NCBI GenBank assembly: GCA_040954595.2
Contig: CM082577.2
Span: 2,418,001-2,482,000 of the forward strand
DNA length: 64,000 nt
DNA from: Balanoglossus misakiensis
Lineage: Eukaryota > Hemichordata
Direction: 5' to 3'
Part shown: positions 1 through 41,945 of the stretch, piece by piece
Layout: the number at the start of each line of letters is the position of its first letter
Position numbering within the stretch: the stretch's first letter is position 1
Notes under the pieces: model-generated
What the model was told of the DNA's origin: nothing
The model's database searches: none
What the model saw: only the letters and a program-made list of their open reading frames with translations
Made by a program: the position numbers and the translations under genes

Positions 1-25
1 TAGTGTGGATAATTGTCTTGAGTCA

Positions 26-14284
<14,259 letters not shown>

Positions 14285-14542
14285 GGTTTTGTGAGTTTTT
14301 TTACCGGTCTCAGTGTCGTCTTCCTTAGTCCCCTCAATTTGACGGAGACGAGGGGAATCCTGAGACACTTGACTAACTTTAACGTGCTTACTCGCGATCC
14401 GCCCAATTTCTGCAATATTAGCCCCCGATTACAGGGGATCACAAATTATCTTAAAATTATACTTAAAGATTATGATAAAATACAAACAAATGAATTTTTT
14501 TACCAACTTCTAGGAAACGTGATAACACAGACAATAATAAAC

Positions 14543-14552
14543 AAGATGGCGG
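14543..14552 (+). promoter_or_regulatory. YY1-like site upstream of USP7
   Basis: AAGATGGCGG matches the YY1 consensus core. It lies about 260 bases upstream of the USP7 start codon and is oriented away from USP7, which fits a core-promoter or 5' UTR element. Motif match only. Confidence 0.4.
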
Positions 14553-15714
14553 TCAGCTGAAATTTCGCATGGCATTATGGGATAAGGACACCTAGAGGGC
14601 GCTCAACCTTTACTGGTGCCTACTTGCAGGGACTCGAAGGATCTTGGTGAAAGCTAATATAAGTTATGGTCCATTTATAGTTATATGGGTAAGGAGTGAG
14701 AATTGACGAAATACGTATACAGAAGAGCAATATTGTGCATTTGGGTAGTCTTCGCCTTGTTTCTGTATGGCATGATATAACTTTTCTTGTGGAGCCCTAG
14801 TGATGCAGCCAGTGATGTGACGGATAACACATGCACAACTTTCTCCTATTTCTGAAGGGCAGTATATCCGGCCTTATGCGATTTCACCATCGTTGATATT
14901 TTAGTATTCCACTTAAGCATTTTAACTTCGATAATTTAATACTATTTTCACCAATCGTAAATCTTCTATAAGTAAGTCTCTTACACATGGTTTCATTATC
15001 AGTACATCCATTATGCCAAAACTCGCCTTATTATTATCCCACATGTATAATAACTTTGCTGTACGGTTTATTAAAACACCGATTGAGTGTGCTATATATT
15101 TATATTTTTTATCCACATCTGAAAAAAATTATAAACTTATAAAATTATAAAATTGGGAGCGATTCCCCTTATGAAGGCGATAATGTCGGTTCTTTCTCTT
15201 ATAGTTGCTTCTGTACCGTTGTTTCTTCTTCACTCGACCTAAAAATAAAAATAAAACAAATTTGTCAAGAATAGAAAAGTAATGGAACATGGGCACTATA
15301 ATTCATTCTCTGTTGGTGGGAAAAGCTGAAGTTATTTTCGCATTTCTTTTCCTGAATATTCTCCTTTACGCACACGTTCACCAGGATGGGATTGGCAACT
15401 AAAAATTGGCCCGATGTGACACCTAGTATATTGCAATTGACACCTGTTGCTTCTGTTTGAACACAGGCAGTGTAAGCCCCGGCCTTGTCACTAACCCCGT
15501 CGGACAGGCACTGTGCAGTACTGCAGCCGTCTCACTGGGCTGTCTTAGAATGATTGGTCGACGACTGGATCCGTTCATTTGTCAATTCACTCTTACAGCA
15601 GGTGTTCATCAATTAACCTATAATGGCCCGGATAGTCATCCGACTCACTGGATTGAAGCCTACATGATCTTGTTGGCTTCTGGGCAGTTACATGCCGGTA
15701 GTGCAGTAGCAAAC

Positions 15715-15747
15715 TGTTGTTGTTGTTGTTGTTGTTGTTGTCGTCGT
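15715..15747. repeat. TTG/TCG trinucleotide repeat
   Basis: A run of TTG (read from the other phase, TGT) units grades into TCG units about 150 bp upstream of the first fucosidase start codon, probably in promoter or 5' UTR sequence. Confidence 0.8.
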
Positions 15748-15900
15748 CTCGTTGTTTGGCTGTTTGCTTTTTTTGTTTGTTTACTAATACATGTAATATG
15801 CAATTTGAAGGCGTGGCGTTCACTCGACTCGAAACTAACACCAGAACGTTACGTTAGCCATGTGACTTCCCGTCCATCTTTTACAACCCTGAAATCGACG

Positions 15901-18900
15901 ATGGCATTTTCTTCGTCAGTCTTCCTCGTTCAAATCTGTCTCTTTGCCGTCGTCCTCGGCAAGTATGAGCCGAACTGGGATTCGCTAGATAGTCGACCAC
16001 TTCCTGGATGGTTTGACGAGGCCAAATTCGGAATTTTCATGCATTGGGGACTGTTTTCCGTGCCCAGTTTTGGATCGGAATGGTTTTGGTGGAACTGGCA
16101 AGGCGCGTACAAACTCTCGTACATCATGTTTATGGCAAATAATTACCCACCAAGCTTCGAGTACCCAGACTTCGCGCCAATGTTTCATGCTGAGTTTTTC
16201 GATCCTGACGAGTGGGCCGACATTTTGGAAGCTTCCGGGGCTAGGTGAGGAGGGCTTGAATTTTTTGCCAATATTATGAGTGATGGTCTGAGTATATCCC
16301 GGGGTTAGTTTTTAACTATAGATCATCACCGGAGTGTAATAGTATTACTCTGGCTATACACTAGCACAGCATACTAGTTATAATAGTATTAAAGGTTGCC
16401 CGATCATCACTGACCGGGGTACAAAGGCCAATAACGCACTGAGCTGGCCCAGCTCCAGCTACCAATGCTCATGACGTCATGTTTGCAAAATGAAAGCACA
16501 ATAAAGTAGGCGTTTCAAGGTACTGAAGGCGTCATTTAAATTTACAACTTCATTTCACCATGGTATATTTAACACGTTCATTATAAAAAACAATGTCTGC
16601 CAACACAATACTAGTAATTAACAGATCACAGTCGCTTTCTCCAAATCTGGTCAGTGCGTTTGAGAGTTGTATGGTTCTGATAGCAGTGGCGGCCTAATGG
16701 CCCGCTAGAGGGCGCTGCTAAGTACAGGAACTTCTGTAAAAGTCCTGAGCTGAGTGTGTGTGTATGATCATATGACTAGACATATGACCATCTAGCTGTC
16801 TGACTGCAAGCTAGTATAGTAGCTCGCCGCAGTTACTTTCGGAAAAATGTCGCTTACGTGTCGTGTGGTGCTACTTCTGCATGCCTGCTTGTTCGTAGGT
16901 ATATTTGCCAAGTATGAGCCGAACTGGAATTCGCTAGATAGTCGACCACTTCCTGGATGGTTTGACGAGGCCAAATTCGGAATTTTCATGCATTGGGGAG
17001 TGTTTTCCGTGCCCAGTTTCGGATCGGAATGGTTTTGGTGGAAGTGGCAAGGTGCAAAGAAACCCGATTACATAAAGTTCATGGTGGATAATTACGCACC
17101 TAACTTCAAATACCCGGATTTCGCTCCCATGTTTCATGCAGAGTTCTATGACCCTGACGAGTGGGCCGAAATTTTGGAAGCGTCCGGAGCTAGGTGAGGA
17201 GTGCATGTTCACGTCCTGCCGTCTGTCTGTCTTTATGTCTGTGTCGTCGATATCTCAAGAACGGCTGATCGATGTGAACGCAACTTCGTGGTGGGCGTGG
17301 CACACGCACCTACATGTTAAATTTGAATAAAGTTATCAAAGTGTACATGAACATGTATTAGCTTTTACACGAGTTCTCAATTTGATGTCTTTACTTTTCT
17401 TATTCAGATACTTGGTGTTGACCAGCAAGCACCACGAAGGGTGGACAAACTGGGGATCCAAATATTCTTGGAACTGGAATTCGGTGGACGCTGGACCTCA
17501 CAGGGATTTAGTTGGTGAGTCCAACATGCAGGGAAGGAGCCATGTGTGTAGAATGCAACTTTTCAATTTGAACATAGACCTTAGAGAACATGGCATGAAG
17601 TACAGGCAATGGAGCACTTTTCTAAACTTGTGTCTGTGAGTGGTCGACTTTTTACCCATAGTGCAATGCAGTGTTCAGTTTGACCTCTGTGAACGACAAC
17701 TCTTCCAACTGGTACAGGCCATGTTTGGGATGATGAATAATTATCCACAAAATTTACTGTACTACCCTAAGTGCTGGTCATCCATATTGGCAGTTTTTGA
17801 GATTTGTAAAATGAATGCATCACTTCTCCCATGTTACAGGTGATCTCGCAAACTCCGTCCGCAAGAAGACAAACCTAAGGTTTGGACTTTATTACTCTCT
17901 GTATGAATGGTTCCACCCCCTCTATCTGCAAGACAAGAAAAATGGATTCAAAACACAAACATATGTGACGGTATGCTAGCATTAACTTCCACTTTTAAGG
18001 GGGATGGGTAAATCTCAGCTGCCTTAACATGTTTGATTGACTCTAAATACAAACATATTTACACACATACATATCCACCCACGTATAGAGATATCTGCAT
18101 ACATTGATCCATTCTAATTTCATAAATTAGACAATAACAATGGCCGTTACACACACACATACAGGCTATGTTGACAAGCGGAGTATCGGGTATATTAGCA
18201 TGCTGTAATGGAGTTGAACAAGAAATTACATTTGGTGCACGGAACAAAATAACTGAAAATATAAATCTTTCTGCAGGATGTGATGCTGCCCCAGATGTAC
18301 GAGATTGTCAACAATTACAAGCCAGAAATTGTGTGGGTTGATGGCGATTGGGAAGCGAGAGACACATATTTTAACAGTACAGACTTCTTAGCGTGGCTCT
18401 ACAATGACAGGTCAGCAAAAACAGATGTGGAATTTGAATCATGATTACAATGAGTCCTGACAGACACAATTTATTCAGAAAACTGGATTAAACATGAAGA
18501 CAATTCATTTCTTTTATTAGGATTAAGTTATGATTCTCCAGTGCAAACTAGTGCATCAAATAGGCCTCTCTACCTTATGGGCTCGTAGACTGAATCTGTC
18601 TTTTGTGAAAACTCTCAGATACAAACAAAGCTGCAGTTGAATTTTCTGATGACATTCTTTCTGTTCTCTGTTTCTCCCAGTCCAGTCAAAGACACAGTCT
18701 TGGTGAACGACAGATGGGGTATAGATGACATTTGTAAGCATGGTGGATACTACACATGTACTGACAGATACAACCCAGGTAGGTATACACCACTACATGT
18801 ATATTATTATCACCCAACCTCTAGGTAGATATGGTAAGGCTACCATTTTATAAGTATCTTCTTTTTTTCCAGATAATGCAAAAATTAAGAAAATTGTGTT

Positions 18901-19871
18901 TGCACATTTCTTTCAAAATGTTCATCTCTTCTGCAGGCGTTTTACAGAAGCACAAATGGGAGAATTGTATGACGATCGACAAGCGCTCATGGGGTTACCG
19001 CAGAAATGCGCCGCTCTCGGACTACTTAGGCATCCATGACTTGATAAAGACATTGGCAGAGACAGTCAGGTAATGAAGTGACTCAGTAACTGAGGTTGGG
19101 CAAGGATGTTCAGATGTGACAAATGTATATGGTGCTTTCTGCACCGTGTGTTAACCCAGCTTTGGTTACATTTGAATATTGTAAAAATTTTCATCTCAAC
19201 AGCTGTGGTGGGAACCTCCTGATGAACGTTGGTCCGACAAGCGACGGGCGAATTGCGCCAATCTTTGAAGAACGTCTCCGTCAGATGGGCAGTTGGTTGA
19301 AAGTGAACGGAGATGCTATTTACTCCAGTAAGGCCTGGACACACCAGAACGACACTGTGACTAAAGGAATTTGGTAAGTCTGGAGCAAAAAGCCCTGAGC
19401 AGAACAGTTACAGAAATATCAGGGACTAGTAGTATTTTAACTTGTGTAACTTAGTGGTGTTGTTATTCAGTGTAAAAGTAGGGCTACTGGATGCAGAACC
19501 CAAGTAAATCCACGGATGAATTGTGTACATACAGCATTGCTATTAAAGTGCAAAATACGCAACATTCGTCGAAGATCACACGAGCTATAGCCAAAACATG
19601 TAACATTATTTTCGTTTCTGTCTGTATCAGGTACACCAGTAAAGCTGACGCAGTGTACGGTATCGTCTTGGACTGGCCAAAGTCGGACCAACTTCTGCTC
19701 GGAGCACCCCAGACAACAGAACAGACAGTTGTAGAGATGCTCGGATATTCAACACCACTGTCCTGGTCTGCAGCAAAACCGACTGGCATCAATGTTACGA
19801 TGCCAACGGTTCCTATAAACCAGTTGCCGTGTGAATGGGCCTGGGTCCTCAAGTTCACAAATATTCACTAG
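15901..19871 (+). CDS. Alpha-L-fucosidase, tandem gene 1 (isoform with first exon 1A)
   Basis: Secreted or lysosomal glycosidase (GH29 family, FUCA1/FUCA2 type) that removes alpha-L-fucose from glycoproteins and glycolipids. Exons: 15901-16244, 17408-17514, 17840-17970, 18277-18410, 18681-18778, 18937-19069, 19203-19373, 19631-19871. They join in phase into 452 residues, close to the 466 of human FUCA1. Residues 1-20 form a signal peptide (hydrophobic stretch ending VVLG). Family landmarks follow: [58 protein letters not shown]. The nucleophile is expected to be Asp216 in [12 protein letters not shown]-type loop VNDRWG and [10 protein letters not shown] are also conserved. A second intact first exon at 16847 lies in intron 1. 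A paralogue follows 1 kb downstream on the same strand. I cannot tell whether it is the FUCA1 or FUCA2 orthologue. Confidence 0.94.
16701..16720. promoter_or_regulatory. CTCF-like core between fucosidase exons 1A and 1B
   Basis: GCTAGAGGGCGCTG resembles the CTCF core AGAGGGCGCT and lies about 130 bases upstream of exon 1B. Motif match only. Confidence 0.3.
16847..17193 (+). CDS. Alternative first coding exon 1B of fucosidase gene 1
   Basis: It encodes 115 full codons: a signal peptide starting [14 protein letters not shown], then the same catalytic-domain N-terminal block as exon 1A ([19 protein letters not shown]). It ends with an identical phase-2 donor (AG before GTGAGG). Joined to exon 2 at 17408 it gives a 453-residue enzyme with all downstream residues in frame. 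The first half is nearly identical to exon 1A, while the 3' third differs (KKPDYIKFM against YKLSYIMFM). There is no downstream exon set between 1A and 1B, so the two first exons must either compete for the shared exons or one is a remnant of a lost gene copy. Confidence 0.85.
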
Positions 19872-20432
19872 ACAGAGTACAGACCTATGTGCATTAAGTT
19901 AAACCAGATTGTGTTTATTTAGGCAGTGTGCTTAGAGAATTTGAGAAATTTACAAGCAATGTTACATTGATTTATGAATATTTGTTTTGTTTTGTTTTGT
20001 TTTGTATCAAAAATGGCTTTTGCTTTCAGAATTTCAATCTTATGGAACAAACCATTCCATACTCTGGTTTGTAAACAAAGGAGATGGGCTTTGACTTTTG
20101 TGTATAAAATATGTGGTAGATCCAATATTATTATACCAGTAAACATAATTGATTTCTTCTTGGAATGGAAAAAGTTGTAATACATATACCTTTGTATATC
20201 TTGAGGACATTGACACAGATAAAACTTCTACTAACTGGAATTAAATACATTTTGGTAATACAGTCGCATTTAACTTGGCAAGGAATACCACATGAAATGG
20301 TGCAGAGCATGATAAGGATGTGATATGCACATTCTTGTGCATAAAACTTCATCCTAGATTTTGGACTGTAGCATATAAGGCCTGCAGGCCGGAGAGTGTT
20401 TATTCTTGTAACTGGGTGATGGTTTATATTGA

Positions 20433-20438
20433 AATAAA
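20433..20438 (+). promoter_or_regulatory. Poly(A) signal candidate, fucosidase gene 1
   Basis: First plus-strand AATAAA after the stop codon at 19871, giving a 3' UTR of about 580 bases. It falls before the start of the next fucosidase gene. Confidence 0.5.
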
Positions 20439-20825
20439 AAATATCACATTGGATACAGTAAAAGAAGAGTTTGTGTGCATTTTTACTGTGGAAAAAACAT
20501 CTTTTTTTTATGATAAAGAATGATGGGCCAAAATTTCGCAATGCTATTGACAGTCAAAACGCAGCCTGTGAAACAGAAGTTGAAAGTTGGGAGAGCCGTG
20601 AAATACCCTAACGTTTCCTGCATCGCATAATGGAAGCACACAGAGCTGAGCTGTCGACTGCATTCAAAGGTCGTTTCTGTCTGGTAAGGTTGTCGGCAGT
20701 AAACTATTTATAATTGTGTCACGGGTCACGTCAGGTGACGAGGAAGGCCCGTTACAAAATAACAAACCGCACGGTTAAAATTCAGTGCGCTCGTTTTCAA
20801 ACACCTTCCTGACAAATCTCTCGGT
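20439..20825 (+). other. Spacer and promoter region between the two fucosidase genes
   Basis: A short spacer that must contain the promoter and 5' UTR of fucosidase gene 2. No TATA box or other clear element was recognised. Confidence 0.5.
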
Positions 20826-23800
20826 ATGTTGGGAGGAATTTCCTTCGCCTTACTATTAGTTTCACTTTCCGCGGCTTCGTCAAAATATCTGCCGAACTGG
20901 GAATCCCTGGACAGCCGTCCGCTCCCTTCCTGGTATGACGAGGGCAAATTCGGGATCTTCATGCACTGGGGCCTGTACTCCGTTCCAGGTTTCGGATCGG
21001 AGTGGTTTTGGTGGCACTGGAAAGGCACCCACTCGCCAGACTACGTCAAGTTCATGACCGACAACTACCCTCCCAATTTCGAGTACCCTGACTTTGCGCC
21101 CATGTTTAGAGCGGAGTTTTTCGATCCGGACCAGTGGGCGGATATTCTAGATGCATCTGGAGCAAGGTACGAATAATAGTGGTGAATTTTCTTTTTGAGC
21201 AACTGCTATACGTAGCTTCTACATTACAACTTAATTATAAGCCAGATACAATAAAAAATCAAGCCCCTTCAACATTTATATGCATAGCCTAATTTCAATT
21301 TCCAGCTACCCCATTGTACAAAAGACAAGAAATCACAAATTCATGAGACAAATTTTGTCAATTGCAGATACTTGGTGTTGACCAGCAAGCATCACGAAGG
21401 TTGGACAAACTGGGGATCCAAATATTCTTGGAACTGGAATTCGGTGGACGCTGGACCTCATAGGGATTTAGTTGGTGAGCTAGGAGTTTTCGAAAAGACA
21501 ATAACTATTAAATCTGCCATGATGAAAGTTAATAAAATGATATTGAAAATGGGCTACAATTGGCTTTTTGGAGATTGGTAAAATCGATGCATTACTTCTC
21601 CTATGTTACAGGTGATCTCGCAAACTCCATCCGCAAGAAGACAAACATAAAGTTTGGACTTTATTACTCTCTGTTCGAATGGTTCCATCCCCTCTATCTG
21701 CAAGATAAGAAAAATGGGTTCAAAACACAAGCATATATAAAGGTATGTTTCCATGAAACTCAGCTGAAAATGTCTGTCTTTGCTATTCTTTTTCTCCCTT
21801 TGGATGGATACATGTACATGTAAATATATTTGACAGTCTGGAACCATGTACATGTCTGTAATCTTACTTGTGATAAATTGAAGTTGGGAGACTCGCGGTA
21901 TCATTTTGTTTTGATGGAGATTCCAGAGATACCTCGTCGGGTTTGCACATCATGTAGAAATGATGATTTAATGCCACAGTGTCTGAATGCCCAGTTCACA
22001 TTTTATTCAGGATGTGATGATCCCTCAAATGCATGAGATTGTCAACACGTACAAACCAGAGGTTGTGTGGGCCGATGGTGACTGGGAGGCACTGGACACA
22101 TACTGGAACAGTACCGAGTTCTTGGCGTGGTTGTACAATGAAAGGTAGGGCCTAACACAGAAGCATTTTGCTATCGCCAAATTTTGATTCTTTCGTTGTC
22201 CTATCCAAATATCTACACGTTTTCTGCACGGTTTTGTGTAGTTTTTGTTCTGCACAATCAAATTCACTCAAAAATACACTTATCTGAAAAGTATTGTGTA
22301 TTTGGTGAACATATAATCGTGCCTTTTTTATGTTTATAATACATGTATTCGGGTGTGGTGGCGGTACGTGGTTTGTGGCATACATCATGGTATTAAATTG
22401 TCCAGTTGAGTAGATTCAAAATTACACACAGCTCAAATTTTAAATTTTATTTATCTGTGCCGATGCTTTAATTTCGCTCTGTGTGCAGTCCTGTGAACGA
22501 CACGGTTGTGACCAACGACAGATGGGGCAAAGGCGATCACTGTAACCATGGAGGATACTTTACATGTCACGACAAATATAATCCAGGTAATTCACACATT
22601 TTCTGTATCTCGACAAATTCACCCACGTTTGACGTTATTTTGGTGACTATTTTTACTAGTTTCTATTGGTTCATCTGACTGGAAATATATGCTAAACGTC
22701 TGGTTGTCACAACTCAACTCATAGACTTGAATTGTTTTCAATCAACTGTTCTATAAACAAATCAGCCCAGTGAGCAATATTTTCTTATGGAGGCGTTTCT
22801 TTGCTTACTCGCGATAACACGAATGATAACCAAGGCGCGCATAGCAACAGGTGCCAGAACGACACCACTTGAAAATAATACATTGAAAGTAACTGGAGGG
22901 GTCTGAACTCTCAACGCACTGTTTGCCATCCATGTCACCGCTGTATGCCCACAGGTGTTCTGCAAAAACACAAATGGGAGAATTGCATGACCGTTGATCG
23001 AAAATCCTGGGGTTATCGCAGAAATATAAAGCTGTCAGACATTTTGGATATAGAGGAATTGACGAAGACTTTAGCAGAGACGGTCAGGTAATGGAATTTC
23101 GTCGAGTTTTTCCCAGAATTATTTTGGTGGGCCTGAGTGACTCCAATCTTAAACTTTCCCCACGTGAAAGAATTTTAAAGCCATGTCATCGTTTAACACT
23201 TCACGAACTAAACGAAATCGCCATGGCATATAATAACATTTCACACCAACAGCTGTGGTGGAAACCTTCTGATGAATGTTGGACCCACACACGACGGTCG
23301 CATCGTTCCAATCTTTGAAGAACGTCTCCGTCAGATGGGCAGTTGGTTGAAAGTGAACGGGGAAGCTATTTACTCCAGTAAGCCGTGGACACACCAGAAC
23401 GACACTGTGACTAAAGGAATTTGGTAAGATCGTCATGAAAATTGTATGTGCAAATAAAATACTGGCCAAAAACACAATTTATCATTTTATGGGCAAACTG
23501 ATTGACAAATAGTCTTAAAAGAATGTCTACAGCGCCTCCATGATATACCCACGAAATTTCTGAGACGAGTTTATGAAACTATAATTTTATATCTCATATC
23601 CCACATACAGGTACACCAGTAAAGCTGACGCAGTGTACGGTATCGTCTTGGACTGGCCAAAGTCGGACCAACTTCTGCTCGGAGCACCCCAGACAACAGA
23701 ACAGACAGTTGTAGAGATGCTCGGATATTCAACACCGCTGTCCTGGTCTGCAGCAAAACCAACCGGCATCACGGTCACCATGCCAACTGTTCCAGTAAAC

Positions 23801-23851
23801 CAGTTGCCCTGCGAATGGGCCTGGGTACTCAAGTTCACAAATATTCACTAG
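20826..23851 (+). CDS. Alpha-L-fucosidase, tandem gene 2
   Basis: GH29 alpha-L-fucosidase paralogous to the gene just upstream, with the same eight-exon structure and phases. Exons: 20826-21166, 21368-21474, 21612-21742, 22011-22144, 22489-22586, 22955-23087, 23253-23423, 23611-23851, giving 451 residues. Signal peptide at the start ([18 protein letters not shown]). Catalytic landmarks are all present: [33 protein letters not shown], the nucleophile Asp about 215 in VWADGDWE, and [10 protein letters not shown]. Exon 2 and the first 150 bases of exon 8 are almost identical in nucleotide sequence to gene 1, while exons 4 to 6 and most introns are clearly diverged. This is a recent or homogenised tandem duplicate that appears fully functional. 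Confidence 0.94.
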
Positions 23852-24233
23852 GTTAAAGGATGCAAGCATTGTCGATTTGAATGTTGTTTGTTTGTTGTTT
23901 GTTGTTTATTAGATTGATTAGGGAAAGACGAGACACGTATCCAGAGAAAAGAGCGATCTTACTTAATAGCACAGAAGAATATCATAAGCCAGAGATTTCA
24001 AATTCAGCAAAGTCTAAGAACACTACGTGATCCTACTTGAAATGTATTGAAAGTGTAATGTCAACATTTTGGTGTATGTAGCCAGTGTCGGTATTTTTTA
24101 AAGAAGTTGTGGAAAATTTATAAACTTTGGTGGCATGACACATTTAATTCCCTTGCGCTTTCGGGGACTGTGTTGTTCAGGAAAGTTTTGTAGTTTTGTA
24201 ACTTTATCCTACTTTTGCAAAGTTAAAAATGAA

Positions 24234-24239
24234 AATAAA
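24234..24239 (+). promoter_or_regulatory. Poly(A) signal candidate, fucosidase gene 2
   Basis: AATAAA about 385 bases after the stop codon at 23851, on the coding strand. Confidence 0.5.
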
Positions 24240-25782
24240 GTCATTTGGAACACATTTCTGACAAAAATGTACAAACCGTGTAATTAGTCGTATTTAACAT
24301 TTCGTCAAGTGAAAATGATATATGACAAAATTAAGTAAACACCGCGATAACATACCAACTGCCCCTCCCCTTTGAAAGAGACAGCTCTCAAAAATTCTGA
24401 GTTTTCTGTCAAACATATTGACACAATCTGAATGACATTAACTTTGGACTAATAAAATAGACACATTATTTCATTCTTGACATGCACAAACACATTTTGA
24501 GTCCATTAATACGAGCACATGACAATTGACATGAAGTCAGGTGATCTGCTACGCAGTAAACATGGCACCTTGTGTCTGTCTGGCTGTCTGTTTGTGTTTA
24601 TAGCCATCACATGTCGACGAGCAAGCAAAGAAGAATGATTATGGCGCCCTCTATAGTTGATTCTCAGACTAGATCACAGGCAAGGTTTTCACTGGATTGA
24701 ATTTTAAAGATCACTTTTGTCATTTGTTCGAATTACAATATAACTCTACGTTAGAAAAATTGTGAATACCGGTATAAGATTGACTGTTCAGCACGATTGT
24801 GAGAAAATTTGGTGGCCTGTCGAATAGAAGAAGACAAAGAAACATCTTAAAATGAAAAAAATAAGGAGACTGATTTTCTGTACCCACCTTGTTCAAACTC
24901 AACTTTACATTACAAAGACAGGCTTACAGCATCTCTTGCATTATTGACAGTCGTTACCTCGAAAGACGTAAAAAGTTAATATTTCGGAATTTCAAATGCA
25001 AGCTTGCAAATCAAGCCACCTGGTGCCCTGCAATCACTGCATGTGTATTTGAGAACGCGTGGTAAATTCAGTACACATATTTCACTGGAGGGGTCAGATC
25101 CTTCCATGCCAAAAGGTAGGTCAAAGGTGAATTGCTAGTCTCCATGACGCCTGTATAATTACATGGGAAATAATCAGTTGGCCCTGGGTAAAGTCTAAAG
25201 ATAATGTTGGAAAAAGCCACGCTATGAAACATTGGTGCAAAGGAACGTGTGTGTTGTTCTAACAGGCAAATCGATCTCTGTGTGCCATGGAACCTTGCAA
25301 CGCAGAAATATGTATTTGCGTTGACACAAAAGGTGTCATCTTCATTGTACAAGCAACGTAACCAGCTAAACTTTGCTTTTTAAATAAATGTCTTAGCCTA
25401 GCCTTTGTGTAGTTGTAAGTGATCAGAAGCGAAAAAACACTAAGGTTAAGTTCTAGACGATCATCAGGAATGATGTCAGCATTCAACCAAAGTCACGTGA
25501 ACCACACTCAGCAACACACGGCCTTAATTGGAAGCGAATCGCTTTGTGAGCCGAAAACTAAGATCTTCAACGGAAGGCGATAATTCAATGCTCCAAGTCC
25601 GTCAAGCGCAACAGACAATACTGACCTCTGATAAAGCTGAATTAGACACTTCACTCTCTCTATAGCCAAATCATGTATAACAGTATTCAAGAACTCCCAC
25701 CTGGTACGGTATAAAATGGCCGCAATGAGAAGTTATTCCCCTAATGAACCGTGCCAACGAGGAGCTGTTCATTGAGACTGAA

Positions 25783-25878
25783 TTAACCCCTTTCACCCCA
25801 GTTCCCATTGTAGAGGTCCAACTATGTCCATAGAAAACAATGGCTTTTGGACCAAACCATGGCAGGGAAAGGGTGTTA
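25783..25878. mobile_element. MITE-like element, family A copy 2
   Basis: A 96 bp segment with inverted ends TTAACCCCTTTCACC and GGGAAAGGGTGTTAG. Its reverse complement shares CCATGGTTTGGTCCAAA, GTTTTCTATGG and GTTGGACCT with the element at 5398. It lies just beyond the predicted 3' end of PRKAR1. Confidence 0.65.
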
Positions 25879-25917
25879 GAGACACAACATCACACACAGA
25901 TAATCTGAACAACTTCA

Positions 25918-25923
25918 ATTTAT
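25918..25923 (-). promoter_or_regulatory. Poly(A) signal candidate, PRKAR1
   Basis: AATAAA on the minus strand about 1.1 kb downstream of the PRKAR1 stop codon. It is the closest canonical hexamer I found, but the 3' UTR length is inferred. Confidence 0.4.
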
Positions 25924-27021
25924 TTGTACTCAATTCTGTTGAAAATAGTTCATACCTACAGAATGCAAGAAGTGAGATTTCATTTATGTTGTAGACAAGT
26001 AGAGTAAAGAGAGAGAAAGATAGAGACAGGTAATAATTCAGCATAATTTCTCAAATACAAACAACGTCTTCATTTGGAAGCACAGAAAAACAATCATTGG
26101 GAAAATATCACTATCAAATGATGAACAAGTACTTAACAAAGGGTCATATAGAAACAATTTGTTTTTGTCTTTTTTTTAAAGAAGAAATTTTAAGTTAAAC
26201 ATGAGGTATGGGTTCGAGAGTAGACGACAGAAAGAGAGAGAGAGAGAAAGATCTACAAAGTTGACTGTGAGGACGGTGGATCATCTCAATTTTTTTTTTT
26301 TTTTCATATACATCAGAACAGTCGACAATGCTTGAAAGCACGTTTGTTTTTTCATCAGCACACCAGCTGGGACAAGTCTACAGTGCAAGGTACAGATATA
26401 TCAAAATGCCAACATTTGTGTGAAATACTTAGACACTAAAAAAACTTCAATCCAATTCTGTGAGAGGTCCTTCCTGCAGTCAGTAAAATTATTCCTTTCC
26501 GGAATATTGTGTGTGATGTTCGTTTTATAATTAACATTAAATTTCCAAAATTGTATGTTTTTTTATCTATTTTTTTTTCACAGTGTGCCAGTTAACTCAA
26601 AACTGGCACTGACAGCTACATGTCTATCTTCTCATGTCCAGTTATGCTTGTACAAAATAAAACAAATAAATAAACTGGGATTACAAGGATGCTACAAAGT
26701 TTTCTTTCTGAACAGATAAACACTACCTAGGGCTACTACTCATTATAAATTGATACTCGATTTCCATGACATTAAAATTTGACACGACAGCAAAGTTTTT
26801 CGCGGCGTCCGGCACAAAATCCACTGGTGGTGTACGTGTCTATTTAAACAGGTCAAATAACTGTTGAGAGAAGACCCACTGTCCAATTGCACTGACATGT
26901 GCATGGTAGTGTAGTTACCAAACACTAATGCACAACCTATAGTTCTTTTTTTTTGTCACATTTTTTTTTTCGTTTTTGGTTTTTCGTTCTTTTAGTAATA
27001 CTGAAATTACAACCAGTTCAT

Positions 27022-41945
<14,924 letters not shown>

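Larger units (their letters stand above)
14285..15900. other. Head-to-head spacer between USP7 and first fucosidase gene
   Basis: This should hold the USP7 promoter (reading left) and the promoter of the first fucosidase exon (reading right). I see a YY1-like ATGGCGG site at 14543, a GAGGGCGC-containing motif at 14592 and a TTG repeat at 15715. Reading frames here are not supported by splice sites or homology, including the open frame that runs upstream of the 15901 start. Confidence 0.6.
23852..25900. other. Convergent spacer between fucosidase gene 2 and PRKAR1
   Basis: It contains the 3' UTR of fucosidase gene 2 (poly(A) signal at 24234), a GCGCCCTC motif at 24654 and a MITE-like element at 25783. 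I see no gene in it. Confidence 0.6.

Noticed and set aside
15457-15900. N-terminal extension of the first fucosidase
   Set aside because: The open frame includes a TTG repeat translated as Cys residues and ignores the signal peptide that begins at the 15901 ATG, which has good context.
25901-27021. Separate small genes in the region downstream of the PRKAR1 stop
   Set aside because: The short open frames lack homology and the region is best explained as a long 3' UTR ending near the AATAAA at 25918.
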